From CAJMGO01 sp900557305 (GTDB taxonomy: Bacteria > Bacillota_I > Bacilli_A > RF39 > UBA660): a stretch of 64,000 nt of DNA. Numbering within the stretch: the first letter of the stretch is position 1; every line of letters begins with the position of its first letter. The stretch spans positions 1-64,000 of the forward strand of contig CAJMGO010000001.1 of the NCBI GenBank assembly GCA_905212975.1, given 5' to 3'. Positions 17,653-26,913 of this stretch are shown here, one piece after another. The notes below the pieces were generated by a model. It ran no database searches and had not been told where the DNA came from. It worked only from the letters and a program-made list of their open reading frames with translations. The position numbers were made by a program, and so were the translations under genes.

Positions 17653-18978
17653 ATGGAAGATGTAATGAAATTTTTATTGAATGATTTAAATTTGAAATAT
17701 GGAGATAGTGTTGTTGTTGCTTGTAGTGGAGGACCAGATTCTATGGCACTTTTACACCTTTTAAAGAGATTAAAAGATAGACTTGATATAGAGGTCGTAT
17801 GTGCACATGTTAATCATAATGTTAGAAAAGAGAGTGCTGAAGAAAAAATTTTTGTTGAAAAATTTTGCCTTGCAAATAATTTAAAATTTGAATATATGGT
17901 TATCGAAAATTATGGTGATGATAATTTCCATAATGAGGCACGTACAATTAGGTATAATTATTTTGAACAAATAGTAAAAAAATATAATGCTAAATATTTA
18001 TTTACGGCACATCATGGAGATGATTTAGTTGAGACAATTTTAATGCGTCTTGTTAGAGGTTCAACACTAAGAGGTTACAGTGGTTTTTCTAAAATAGTTA
18101 AAATGAAAGATTATACTATAGTAAGACCTTTAATAGAAGTTACAAAAGAAGACTTGGAAAATTATGATAAAGAACATGGAATTGACTATGTTTTTGATAG
18201 TTCTAATGCTAAGGATAAATATACTAGAAATAGATATAGAAAGTATATTTTACCTGAGTTAAAGAAAGAAGATCCAAATGTTCATAAAAAATTTTATAAA
18301 TTTAGTACAATTCTTCTTCAATATAATGATTATATTGATAAACAAGTAAATAAAATTTTCCCAGACGTATTTAAACAAAATACATTAGATATTAAAAAAT
18401 TTAAATCATTAGATTATTTAATTCAACAAAAAATTATTTATTCAATATTAGAATCTATATATCAAGATGATTTAATGCTTATAACAGATCATCATGCTGA
18501 TTTACTTTTAAATTTAATTGAAACAAGAAAAGCTAATTCGTTAATTTATTTACCAAATAATATAAAAGCATTGAAAGAGTATGATAATTTAACATTTATT
18601 ACTGAAATACCTGAAGCTGGATCGTATGAAATAGATATTATTAATTATTTAAATTTACCAAATGGAAAAAATATAGAGGTAGTAAGTTCTAGTGATGATA
18701 CAAGTAATAATGTGTGTAGATTATATAGTAAAGATGTAAAATTACCTCTTAGGGTAAGAACAAGAATGGATGGGGATAAAATAAGTGTTAAGGGAATGCT
18801 AGGTAGAAAGAAGGTAAATGATATATTTATAGATGAAAAAATACCTGCATCTCTTCGTAATATGTGGCCAATAGTTGTAGATTCTGAAAATAATGTGGTA
18901 TGGATACCAGGATTAAAGAAATCAAAATTTGATAGGCCAATTGGGGAAAAGTGTGATATAATACTAAAGTATTACTAA
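17653..18978 (+). CDS. tilS: tRNA(Ile)-lysidine synthetase
   Basis: A 441-aa N-type ATP pyrophosphatase that makes lysidine-34 in tRNA-Ile(CAU), essential for AUA decoding. PP-loop SGGPDSMAL near residue 25; NHNVR motif; C-terminal TilS domain with RTRMDGDKI. ATG at 17653 follows TAGGT; an in-frame TTG at 17638 would overlap ung. In Bacillus tilS-hprT-ftsH are adjacent; hprT is missing here. Confidence 0.95.
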   Translation: MEDVMKFLLNDLNLKYGDSVVVACSGGPDSMALLHLLKRLKDRLDIEVVCAHVNHNVRKESAEEKIFVEKFCLANNLKFEYMVIENYGDDNFHNEARTIRYNYFEQIVKKYNAKYLFTAHHGDDLVETILMRLVRGSTLRGYSGFSKIVKMKDYTIVRPLIEVTKEDLENYDKEHGIDYVFDSSNAKDKYTRNRYRKYILPELKKEDPNVHKKFYKFSTILLQYNDYIDKQVNKIFPDVFKQNTLDIKKFKSLDYLIQQKIIYSILESIYQDDLMLITDHHADLLLNLIETRKANSLIYLPNNIKALKEYDNLTFITEIPEAGSYEIDIINYLNLPNGKNIEVVSSSDDTSNNVCRLYSKDVKLPLRVRTRMDGDKISVKGMLGRKKVNDIFIDEKIPASLRNMWPIVVDSENNVVWIPGLKKSKFDRPIGEKCDIILKYY

Positions 18979-18992
18979 AAAGGAGAAATTAT

Positions 18993-20984
18993 ATGAAGAG
19001 AAAATCAATAAGAAAAGGATTATTTCCTTATTTAATGATAGGCCTAATAATGGTTGGAATATTAATATTTATAAATATTATGAATACTAATATTCATTAT
19101 TTAACTTATGATAAGTTTGTAAAAGACTTAAAAGATGTTACTGAATTAACTATAACACCTCGTGTTAGTGGAAGTGTATATGAGTTAGAAGGTAAAATGA
19201 AAGGTTATGAAGAAAATGAATCATTTTTCTTAAGAGCTCCTTTATCAGAAAGTGTTATGAACACATTATTATCTGGTGAAGAAGAGTATTCTTATGAAAT
19301 AACAACAAAAAGTGATCCTTCTTCAAGTACTTTTGTGTCATTCTTAATAAATGTACTTCCAATGATAATTTTACTTGGTGGAGCATTTTTTATGATTACA
19401 AGACAAATGAATTCTGCTAATAAATCAATGGATTTTGGTAAGAGTAGAGCTCGTTTGAGTGAAGATTCTAAAAAAATAACTTTTGATAAGGTTGCAGGAT
19501 TGAAAGAAGAAAAAGAAGAGGTTCAAGAATTAATAGATTTCTTGAAAAATCCTAAAAAATTTGAAAGCCTTGGTGCTAGAATACCTAAAGGTGTTTTATT
19601 AGTAGGGCCTCCTGGTACAGGTAAAACATTACTTGCAAGAGCTGTTGCTGGTGAAGCAAATGTTCCTTTTTACTATATAAGTGGTTCTGACTTTGTTGAA
19701 CTATTTGTAGGTGTTGGAGCTAGCCGTGTTAGAGATATGTTTAAACAAGCAAAACAAAATGCACCATGTTTAATATTTATAGATGAAATAGATGCTGTTG
19801 GGCGTCAAAGAGGTGCTGGTCTTGGTGGAGGACACGATGAACGTGAACAAACATTAAATCAATTATTAACAGAAATGGATGGTTTTGGAGCAAATTCTGG
19901 AATTATTATTATTGCTGCAACAAATCGTCCAGATGTTTTGGACCCAGCTTTACTTAGACCTGGAAGATTTGATAGACAAATTCAAGTTTCATTACCAGAT
20001 GTTAATGGAAGAGAAGAAATTCTTGAAGTACATGCAAAAAATAAAATATTTGCTAAAGGTGTTAATTTAAAAAATATAGCAAGTCGTACAGTTGGATTTA
20101 GTGGCGCTGATTTGGAGAATTTACTTAATGAAGCAGCATTACTTGCTGTAAGACGTAATAAAAAAGCAATAACAATGGCAGAGATTGATGAAGCTCATGA
20201 TAGAGTTTTAATGGGGCCTGCTAAGGTAAGTAAAAAATATACAGAAAAAGAAAAGAAAATTGTAGCATATCATGAAGCTGGACATGCAGTACTTGGAATT
20301 AAGTTAGAAAGTGCTAATGAAGTACAAAAAATAACTATTATTCCAAGAGGAAGTGCAGGTGGGTATAATTTGATGCTTCCTAAACAAGAAACTTTCTTAT
20401 CTACTAAGACAGAACTTTTGGAAACGATATGTGGATTACTTGGTGGAAGAATTGCTGAAGAATTAGTATTTAATGAAATAACTACTGGAGCACATAATGA
20501 TTTTGAGCAAGCTACTAAAATTGCTAGGTCAATGGTAACTGAATATGGAATGAGTTCGCTTGGTCCAGTTCAACTTGAACAACAGGAAGGTAGTATTTTC
20601 TTAGGAAGAGATTATAATAAAAGTAGAAATTTCTCTAGTCAAGTTGCTTTTGAAATTGACCAAGAAATGAGAAAAATAATTGATGAATGCTATAAGAGAG
20701 CTCAAAAAATAATTAAAGAAAATAGAGATTTACTTGATCTAATAGCTAATGCATTACTTGAATATGAAACTATTACTAAAGAGCAAATTGAATATTTGGT
20801 TGAGCATAAATGTATGCCTCAAGAAAATGAAGAAATTGATATGAGCGATTTTAAAGATGCTTCTTTAGAAGATTTAACATTGTCTGAATTAAAAGATTTA
20901 GCTCGTGAAAAGAATATTAAAGGTTATTCTCGTATGACTAAAGAAGAGTTAATAAAAAAATTAAATGAAATATCTAGTAATTAA
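18993..20984 (+). CDS. ftsH: ATP-dependent zinc metalloprotease FtsH with extra C-terminal Rho-N/SAP-like tail
   Basis: A 663-aa membrane AAA+ protease for quality control. Two N-terminal TM helices (about 11-27 and 113-133) bracket an extracytoplasmic domain. Walker A GPPGTGKT lies near residue 206, then the SRH region, and the zinc site is H427-E428-A-G-H431. After the usual peptidase end and an acidic linker, residues 627-663 form a helix-extended-helix module (LSELKDLAREKNI, GYSRMTKEELIKKL) typical of Rho N-terminal/SAP nucleic-acid-binding folds. That tail is not part of standard FtsH. AAAAGGAG ribosome binding site; own terminator. Confidence 0.96.
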   Translation: MKRKSIRKGLFPYLMIGLIMVGILIFINIMNTNIHYLTYDKFVKDLKDVTELTITPRVSGSVYELEGKMKGYEENESFFLRAPLSESVMNTLLSGEEEYSYEITTKSDPSSSTFVSFLINVLPMIILLGGAFFMITRQMNSANKSMDFGKSRARLSEDSKKITFDKVAGLKEEKEEVQELIDFLKNPKKFESLGARIPKGVLLVGPPGTGKTLLARAVAGEANVPFYYISGSDFVELFVGVGASRVRDMFKQAKQNAPCLIFIDEIDAVGRQRGAGLGGGHDEREQTLNQLLTEMDGFGANSGIIIIAATNRPDVLDPALLRPGRFDRQIQVSLPDVNGREEILEVHAKNKIFAKGVNLKNIASRTVGFSGADLENLLNEAALLAVRRNKKAITMAEIDEAHDRVLMGPAKVSKKYTEKEKKIVAYHEAGHAVLGIKLESANEVQKITIIPRGSAGGYNLMLPKQETFLSTKTELLETICGLLGGRIAEELVFNEITTGAHNDFEQATKIARSMVTEYGMSSLGPVQLEQQEGSIFLGRDYNKSRNFSSQVAFEIDQEMRKIIDECYKRAQKIIKENRDLLDLIANALLEYETITKEQIEYLVEHKCMPQENEEIDMSDFKDASLEDLTLSELKDLAREKNIKGYSRMTKEELIKKLNEISSN

Positions 20985-21000
20985 TGCTAGATATTTTTTT
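20969..21000 (+). terminator. Terminator after ftsH
   Basis: A 9-bp perfect stem (20969-20977 with 20987-20995) and T-run. The ftsH stop codon lies in its 9-nt loop. Confidence 0.8.
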
Positions 21001-21074
21001 TATAATAAAGGATAGATTTATAATTAAAAATATGGTAATATATATATTAGCATAAAGAAGAAAATGGTGATAGA

Positions 21075-21860
21075 ATGGGAAAAGTAATTGCACTAGTAAA
21101 TCAAAAAGGCGGAGTTGGAAAAACAACTACAAGTATTAATCTTGCTGCCTCATTAGGATATTTGAGAAAAAAAGTTTTATTAATAGATTTAGATCCTCAA
21201 GGAAATTCAACAACAGGTGTTGGGATTGGTAAAACAGATTATTCAAAAAGTATATATGATTTATTGAAAGATGAAGCTACTTTATCTGACGTAGTTATTA
21301 AAACAAAATATAAAAATTTATATCTTATTCCTGCTACTATTAACCTAGCTGGTGTAGACTTTGAATTAATGGAAAAAAGTAAATTAGATCCTACTTTTAT
21401 TAAAGGAGCTCAATTAAAAAAATATACAGATGAAGCAAAAGAAATGTTTGACTATATTATTATAGATTGTCCTCCTTCTCTTGGAATACTTACAACTAAT
21501 GCATTAACAGCTGCTGATTCAGTAATTATTCCTGTTCAATGTGAGTTTTTTGCTTTAGAGGGAATTATGCAACTTTTAAATACTGTCATGTTGGCTCAAA
21601 AAAATTTAAATCCAAATTTAGATATAGAAGGTGTATTACTTACTATGCTAGATGCAAGAACAAATTTAGGTTTGGAAGTTGTTGAGGATATAAAAGGTTA
21701 TTTTAAAGAAAGAGTTTATGAAACAATAATACCAAGATTAGTTAAGTTGTCTGAATCTCCAAGTCATGGTAAACCAATATTGGCATATGATCCAACGAGT
21801 AGAGGAACAGAAGCTTATTTAAATTTAGCTAAGGAAGTGATTGAAAGAAATGGAAAATAA
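21075..21860 (+). CDS. parA: Chromosome partitioning ATPase ParA (Soj)
   Basis: A 261-aa deviant-Walker ATPase. The Walker A is K11-GGVGKT17 with the signature first lysine; switch motifs DLDPQGNST and DCPPSLG follow. It forms ATP-dependent DNA-bound dimers stimulated by ParB and regulates DnaA in Bacillus. The ORF overlaps parB. The parS cluster at 10-749 lies in the same window, about 21 kb away. Confidence 0.96.
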   Translation: MGKVIALVNQKGGVGKTTTSINLAASLGYLRKKVLLIDLDPQGNSTTGVGIGKTDYSKSIYDLLKDEATLSDVVIKTKYKNLYLIPATINLAGVDFELMEKSKLDPTFIKGAQLKKYTDEAKEMFDYIIIDCPPSLGILTTNALTAADSVIIPVQCEFFALEGIMQLLNTVMLAQKNLNPNLDIEGVLLTMLDARTNLGLEVVEDIKGYFKERVYETIIPRLVKLSESPSHGKPILAYDPTSRGTEAYLNLAKEVIERNGK

Positions 21861-22728
21861 AAAAAGGGCGTTAGGTCGTGGACTAGAACAATTATTTAAT
21901 AATGAAAATCTTGATTTAGCAACTATGGAGAAAACAATCTATGAAGAAAGTACAAATGAAGAAATTGTAGAATTACCAATAGAAGAATTAAGACCAAATC
22001 CATATCAACCAAGAAAAATATTTAATGACGAAGCATTAAATGATTTAGCAAACTCTATAAAGGAACATGGTGTTTTTCAACCTATAATTGTAAAGAAAAG
22101 TATAAAAGGGTATGAAATAATTGCAGGTGAAAGAAGATATAGAGCCAGTAAATTGGCTGGCCTTTCAAAAATACCTGCTATAATACGTGATTTTTCTGAT
22201 GAACAGATGATGGAAATCGCGCTTCTTGAAAATTTACAAAGAGAAAATTTAAATGCAATAGAGGAAGCCCATGCTTATAAAACAATGCTTGAAAAATTGA
22301 ATATAACTCAGGATCAATTAGCAATTAAAGTTGGAAAAAGTCGTAGTTATGTTACTAATATGTTAGGAATACTACGTCTTCCAAAAGATGTACAAAGATT
22401 AGTTGTTCAAGATAAGCTTTCTATGGGGCATGCAAGAATGCTAAGTAAATTAGAAGATGAAAATAAAATAATTGAACTTGCTAATAGAGTAGTAAATGAA
22501 GGACTTACTGTAAGAGATATTGAAAAAATTACTAGTTCTGAAGAAGTAGCAAAGAAGAATAAAATAGTAAGAAAAGAAGAAAAAAGTAATGAATTTAAAT
22601 ATATTGAAGAATTATTAAGAGATAAACTTGATACTAAAATTAAAATTAAAGATAATAAAGTAGAAATATCTTTTACTAGTATTGCGGATTTAAATAGAAT
22701 TTTAGAGGTTTTAAATATAAAAGAATAG
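21850..22728 (+). CDS. parB: ParB/Spo0J, CTP-dependent parS-binding clamp
   Basis: A 292-aa protein. The N-terminal ParA-stimulating peptide is KKRALGRGLEQLF; the ParB/Srx CTPase domain contains NPYQPRK and the C-box GERRYRAS; a central helix-turn-helix (TQDQLAIKVGKSRSYVTNML) reads parS; the C-terminal domain dimerises. ATG at 21850 gives the conserved N-terminus; an in-frame TTG at 21841 is less likely. It overlaps parA by 11 bp. Confidence 0.95.
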   Translation: MENKKRALGRGLEQLFNNENLDLATMEKTIYEESTNEEIVELPIEELRPNPYQPRKIFNDEALNDLANSIKEHGVFQPIIVKKSIKGYEIIAGERRYRASKLAGLSKIPAIIRDFSDEQMMEIALLENLQRENLNAIEEAHAYKTMLEKLNITQDQLAIKVGKSRSYVTNMLGILRLPKDVQRLVVQDKLSMGHARMLSKLEDENKIIELANRVVNEGLTVRDIEKITSSEEVAKKNKIVRKEEKSNEFKYIEELLRDKLDTKIKIKDNKVEISFTSIADLNRILEVLNIKE

Positions 22729-22736
22729 GTGATTTT

Positions 22737-23525
22737 ATGGATGAAAAGTTGATTAGAAGATTAGTAACAACTGCAATAATATTAATTATATCTATATTAG
22801 TCTATTTAGTAATATCTAAAATACTAAAAAAAGTTTTTAAATTACAATTAAAAAGAAAAAATGAAAGAAAGGTTAAAACAGCATTTTCTTTATTTAATAA
22901 TGTTGCTAGATGTTTAATTATTATTATATCTTGTGTTGCAATACTTGGAGTTTTTGGAGTTTCAACATCAGGATTAGTAGCTTCTTTAAGTGTTGTTGGT
23001 GTTGTTTTTGGACTCGCTTTTCAAGATATATTGAAAGATTTATTATCGGGGCTTTCAATTATATTAGAAGATCAGTATACTATTGGCGATACTGTAACAA
23101 TAGCTGGTTTTAAAGGAGAAGTTATATCTCTTGGACTTAGAACTACAAAAATAAAATCTTATACTGGTGATTTAAAAATTATATCTAATAGAAATATAAC
23201 AGAAGTTATAAATCATAGTTTAGAGCCATCTCTTGCTATTGTTACTGTTGGTGTTAGTTATGAGGATGATCTTGATAAAGTTGAAAAAGTTTTAAACAAA
23301 TTATGTGGAAGATTAAATAATGAAATTAAACAATTAGTAGGTAAAATAGAAGTTTTAGGTATAGAATCTTTATCAGAATCTAGTATAGATTACAAAATAA
23401 CTGCTAAAGTCAAACCAACGACTCAATATGATGTTGAAAGAATATTAAAAAAAGAAATAAAATTAGAGTTTGATAAAAATAATATATCTATTCCATATAA
23501 CCAGGTGGTGGTTCATAATGTATGA
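22737..23525 (+). CDS. mscS: Small-conductance mechanosensitive channel (MscS family)
   Basis: A 262-aa channel with three TM helices (about 8-26, 55-77 and 78-100). The pore helix is Gly/Ala/Ser-rich with the family GLAFQDILKD motif, followed by the cytoplasmic beta domain (GDTVTIAGFKGEV). It releases osmolytes on hypo-osmotic shock. The parB-mscS-DUF951-ychF order is common in Firmicutes. It ends with TGA and overlaps the next gene by 8 bp. Confidence 0.92.
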   Translation: MDEKLIRRLVTTAIILIISILVYLVISKILKKVFKLQLKRKNERKVKTAFSLFNNVARCLIIIISCVAILGVFGVSTSGLVASLSVVGVVFGLAFQDILKDLLSGLSIILEDQYTIGDTVTIAGFKGEVISLGLRTTKIKSYTGDLKIISNRNITEVINHSLEPSLAIVTVGVSYEDDLDKVEKVLNKLCGRLNNEIKQLVGKIEVLGIESLSESSIDYKITAKVKPTTQYDVERILKKEIKLEFDKNNISIPYNQVVVHNV

Positions 23526-23700
23526 GTATAAGATAGGTAGTATTGTTACAATGAAAAAGCCTCACCCTTGTGGTACAAATGAATGGGTTATTACAAGAAT
23601 AGGTGCAGATATTAAAATAAAATGTATAAAATGCGATAGATCGATATTAATTCCACGTGTTGAATTTAATAAAAAATTAAAAAAAGTAATAACCCTATAA
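23518..23700 (+). CDS. DUF951 protein (YyzM-like)
   Basis: A 60-aa protein matching DUF951: a small beta fold starting YKIGSIVTMKKPHPCGTNEW with a CxxC knuckle (KCIKCDRS) that likely binds zinc. Function unknown; nucleic-acid binding is a guess from the fold. ATG at 23518 is preceded by AGGTGGTGG. Its location between mscS and ychF is conserved in Firmicutes. Confidence 0.9.
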   Translation: MYEYKIGSIVTMKKPHPCGTNEWVITRIGADIKIKCIKCDRSILIPRVEFNKKLKKVITL

Positions 23701-23710
23701 GGAGGACTTT

Positions 23711-25231
23711 ATGAAAAAAAATAAAAAGAAAAATAGAAATATTGGCCCAGTATCTACTATTATTGGTATGATAGTTTTTATTGTTATTTTAAGTTTTATA
23801 TTAAATAAATTAGGTGTAGAAGGGTATATTACAGTTATTTCAAATGGTACTATGGAGGCTCATCTTGAAACTGTTAATAATGTATTAAGTATAGCTGGGT
23901 TTAAATATTTTGTTGGTAATATAATTACAAATTTTAAAAATTTTGAACCTTTATTTTCAATCATAATTATTTTAATAGGTATAAGTATTTGTGAGAAGAG
24001 TGGTCTATTTAGAGATATCTTTTCTAGAATGAAAAAATTTAAATACGGATTTATTGTATTTATAACTTTATTTTTAGGCATTATCTCTTCTATAATTGGT
24101 GATTATTCTTTTATAGTATTAATACCTTTGGTAGGAATAATGTATAAATATTTAGAAAAAAATCCAATAGTAGGGTTATTGGTTGCTTATGTTGGATTAA
24201 CTCTTGGATATGGTATAGGAATATTTGCTAATTACAATGATTATTCTCTTGGTATTTTAACTCAAAGTGCTGCTAATGTTGATGTTGATCCAAATTATGT
24301 ATTTTCAATATCATCTACGTTTATTATAAATCTGGTATCAACTTTATTAATTTGTATAATAGGATATTTTATTATAAGTAAATTTTTACTTAATAAATTT
24401 ACTAAAAAATATGTAATTGAAGAAGAACAAGAAACTTCTAATAAAGCTTTAACTTCTTCTTTAATAGCATTCTTAATCTTAAATTTATTACTTATTTATT
24501 TTATAATAGATGTAAAATTACCCGGTGCTGGGATATTACTTGATAAGAGTCAAAATGTATACATAGCAAAATTATTTAGTGATTCAGCACCATTTAAACA
24601 AGGTATAATTGTAATTATTTCTTTAATACTTATGCTTTGTGGTGCAATATATGGAAAAATTAGTAAAAATATAAAAAATAGTAATGAGTATAGTTTAAGC
24701 TTATCAAAGAGTTTTGAAAATTTAGGATTATTATTTGTTTTAATGTTTTTTATGTCTCAATTTATATCAATATTAGAGTGGTCTAATATTGGTACAGTTT
24801 TATGTGCTAAGTTATTACAATTTATGAGCTCTTTTACTTTTTCTGGAGTATTTTTAATAGTTATATTTTTCTTAGTGGTGGTTTTATCAAGTATATTTAT
24901 TCCAGGTACACTTTCAAAATGGTTAATTATGTCGCCGACTATTGTGCCATTATTTATGCGAGCTAATATATCACCTGCATTTACTCAATTCATATTTCAA
25001 GCTGCTGATTCAGTTGGAAAAATAATTTCACCATCTTTTATATATTTTATAATTTTAATAGCATATTTAGAAAAATATAGAAGAGATGATAAAAAACAGG
25101 TAACAATTTTTGGAACACTAAAATTGCTACTTCCTACTATTTTAATTATGACTGTTGTATGGATTATAATAGTTTGTTTGTGGTATGTTGCAGGGTTCCC
25201 TATAGGAGCAGGATTTAATTCTGTTTTATAA
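23711..25231 (+). CDS. AbgT-family transporter
   Basis: A 506-aa polytopic membrane protein with about 12 helices. The C-terminal part carries the AbgT signature (TLSKWLIMSPTIVPLFM, then the AADSVGKIISPSFIYFIIL type segment). Family members AbgT and MtrF transport p-aminobenzoyl-glutamate or export antimetabolites; the substrate here is unknown. It is inserted between DUF951 and ychF, which are usually adjacent. RBS AAGGAGGAC; followed by a terminator. Confidence 0.85.
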   Translation: MKKNKKKNRNIGPVSTIIGMIVFIVILSFILNKLGVEGYITVISNGTMEAHLETVNNVLSIAGFKYFVGNIITNFKNFEPLFSIIIILIGISICEKSGLFRDIFSRMKKFKYGFIVFITLFLGIISSIIGDYSFIVLIPLVGIMYKYLEKNPIVGLLVAYVGLTLGYGIGIFANYNDYSLGILTQSAANVDVDPNYVFSISSTFIINLVSTLLICIIGYFIISKFLLNKFTKKYVIEEEQETSNKALTSSLIAFLILNLLLIYFIIDVKLPGAGILLDKSQNVYIAKLFSDSAPFKQGIIVIISLILMLCGAIYGKISKNIKNSNEYSLSLSKSFENLGLLFVLMFFMSQFISILEWSNIGTVLCAKLLQFMSSFTFSGVFLIVIFFLVVVLSSIFIPGTLSKWLIMSPTIVPLFMRANISPAFTQFIFQAADSVGKIISPSFIYFIILIAYLEKYRRDDKKQVTIFGTLKLLLPTILIMTVVWIIIVCLWYVAGFPIGAGFNSVL

Positions 25232-25260
25232 GTATACAAGTTGTATACTTTTTTCTTTAT
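25230..25260 (+). terminator. Terminator after the AbgT-family gene
   Basis: AAGTATACA (25230-25238) pairs with TGTATACTT (25242-25250) around a 3-nt loop, followed by a T-rich run. Confidence 0.8.
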
Positions 25261-25287
25261 TTTGTGGAAAAAATAAAACTTTAATGT

Positions 25288-25293
25288 TATAAT
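25288..25293 (+). promoter_or_regulatory. Extended -10 promoter of ychF
   Basis: TG-T-TATAAT (25285-25293) is an extended -10 element; the only -35-like sequence, TTGTGG (25262-25267), is 20 bp away, so the TG motif probably carries recognition. Confidence 0.5.
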
Positions 25294-25320
25294 ACTATAT
25301 ATATTTGATGAGGTGATTTT

Positions 25321-26421
25321 ATGGCTTTAAAAGCTGGAATAGTAGGTCTTCCAAATGTAGGTAAGTCTACTTTATTTAATGCGATAACAAAAAAAAATAT
25401 ATTGGCAGCCAATTATCCATTTGCAACTATAGATCCAAATGTTGGTGTTGTAACAGTGCCTGATAAAAGAGTTGAATATTTAGAAAATTTATATATGCCA
25501 AAAAGTGTTGTTCCAACAACATATGAGTTTACTGATATAGCTGGACTTGTAAAAGGTGCTTCTATGGGTGAGGGATTAGGTAATCAATTTTTATCTCATA
25601 TAAGGGAGGTCGATGCTATAGTTGAGGTTGTAAGGTGTTTTGATGATGGAAATATTATCCATGTTGAAGGTGGAGTTAACCCTGTTAGAGATGTTGAAAT
25701 TATAAATGTTGAATTAATGCTTGCTGATTTAGAAGTGGTTGAAAACAGGTTTAATAAAGTAGGAAAAAAAGCACTACTTTCAAGGGATAAAGAAACAGTT
25801 AAAGAAGCAGAATTGCTTTCTAAATTAAAAGATAATCTTGAAAAAAATATTCCACTTAGAAAGGTTGAATTTGATGAAGATGAACTTTTAGCAATTAAAA
25901 ACTTTCATTTTTTGACTCTTAAACCAATAATTTATATGGCTAATGTTAGCGAAGAAGATGTTATTGTTGGTACTAACAAATATGTAGAGGAATTAAAAAA
26001 ATATGCTTTGGATGATAGTGCTGAGGTTATTGTTGTTAGTGCTAAAATGGAATCTGAATTATCAGAGTTGAATGATGAAGATAAACAGGAATTTTTGAAT
26101 GATCTTGGAATTTCTGAAAGCGGATTAGATAAACTTATTACTGCAACATATTCATTGCTAGGACTTTCAACATTCTTTACTGCTGGAAGCGATGAAGTTA
26201 GAGCTTGGACTTTTAAAAATGGCATGAAAGCACCACAATGTGCTGGTATTATACATAGTGATTTCGAAAGAGGATTTATAAAAGCTGAAATAATGAGTTT
26301 TTCAGATCTTGAACAATATGGAAGTGAAAAAGAAGTTAAAGAGGCAGGACGTATGAGACTTGAAGGAAAAGAATATTTAATGCAAGATGGGGATATATGT
26401 TATTTTAGGTTTAATGTATAA
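25321..26421 (+). CDS. ychF: Redox-regulated ATPase/GTPase YchF
   Basis: A 366-aa Obg-family ATPase that binds ribosomes. G1 loop GLPNVGKST (9-17), G3 DIAGLVKGAS, altered G4 (YMANVSEED, consistent with ATP preference) and the C-terminal TGS domain (TFFTAGSDEVRAWTF onward, ending GDICYFRFNV). RBS GAGGTGAT. It ends at a bidirectional terminator. Confidence 0.97.
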   Translation: MALKAGIVGLPNVGKSTLFNAITKKNILAANYPFATIDPNVGVVTVPDKRVEYLENLYMPKSVVPTTYEFTDIAGLVKGASMGEGLGNQFLSHIREVDAIVEVVRCFDDGNIIHVEGGVNPVRDVEIINVELMLADLEVVENRFNKVGKKALLSRDKETVKEAELLSKLKDNLEKNIPLRKVEFDEDELLAIKNFHFLTLKPIIYMANVSEEDVIVGTNKYVEELKKYALDDSAEVIVVSAKMESELSELNDEDKQEFLNDLGISESGLDKLITATYSLLGLSTFFTAGSDEVRAWTFKNGMKAPQCAGIIHSDFERGFIKAEIMSFSDLEQYGSEKEVKEAGRMRLEGKEYLMQDGDICYFRFNV

Positions 26422-26450
26422 AAAAATTAGGAAAAATTCCTAATTTTTAT
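26422..26450. terminator. Bidirectional terminator between ychF and the convergent small gene
   Basis: A 12-bp perfect stem (26422-26433 with 26437-26448), A-rich on the left and T-rich on the right, so it can serve both convergent genes. Confidence 0.8.
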
Positions 26451-26452
26451 TT

Positions 26453-26761
26453 TTACATTCTATTTGACATATTAATTTTATTTTCGTTTTCATTAGACTT
26501 TGTATTTTTTCTTATATATTTAATTGCTTCATTAACAGGAACCATACGTTCAAAAGCTCTTTGTTGATTTAACATCATATCATTAGTATAATCAATATTT
26601 GAAGTTTCACTCATACCTTGTTCAAGCAGTTTTTTAGCTTTATCCTCATATTTTTGCGCTTGCGTATATAATATTTTTAGATCATTTAATAAACCGATGT
26701 GAATTGTAGAAATATCAATATTTGGGATTTGCTCTATTAGATATTTTTCGAAAGATTCCAT
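26453..26761 (-). CDS. Hypothetical 102-aa coiled-coil-like protein
   Basis: I recognise no family. The protein is predicted helical, acidic at the N-terminus and Asn/Lys-rich at the C-terminus (KSNENENKINMSNRM), soluble, without a signal peptide. It is supported as a gene by AAGGTGG just upstream of its ATG, a near-consensus promoter (TTGACG-17-TATAAT on the minus strand) and a terminator at its 3' end. It is the only minus-strand gene between ppaC and 56.6 kb. Confidence 0.7.
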   Translation of the reverse strand: MESFEKYLIEQIPNIDISTIHIGLLNDLKILYTQAQKYEDKAKKLLEQGMSETSNIDYTNDMMLNQQRAFERMVPVNEAIKYIRKNTKSNENENKINMSNRM

Positions 26762-26783
26762 TTTATGCCACCTTTATAAATTA

Positions 26784-26812
26784 ATTATATTTGTTATGTT
26801 TTATTTCGTCAA
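26784..26812 (-). promoter_or_regulatory. Minus-strand promoter of the small hypothetical gene
   Basis: On the minus strand TTGACG (26812-26807) and TATAAT (26789-26784) are separated by 17 bp. Confidence 0.7.
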
Positions 26813-26827
26813 TTAAAAAAATTTTTC

Positions 26828-26846
26828 TTTACATATTCAATGTAAA
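26828..26846. promoter_or_regulatory. Palindrome between divergent promoters
   Basis: TTTACAT (26828-26834) and ATGTAAA (26840-26846) flank 5 bp, midway between the minus-strand promoter and the rpsF promoter. It could be an operator; nothing identifies the regulator. Confidence 0.35.
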
Positions 26847-26878
26847 TATTGCATATATTTATATATGAATGAAAAGTA

Positions 26879-26907
26879 TTTACAAATTAAATTTTATTTG
26901 TTATAAT
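26879..26907 (+). promoter_or_regulatory. Promoter of the rpsF-ssb-rpsR operon
   Basis: TTTACA (26879-26884), 17-bp spacer and TATAAT (26902-26907), with a TG at 26899-26900 making an extended -10. Confidence 0.8.
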
Positions 26908-26913
26908 TTACTT

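Noticed and set aside
23650..23666. TTCCACGTGTTGAA in the DUF951 gene
   Set aside because: The central ACGT is present but the right arm does not fit parS.
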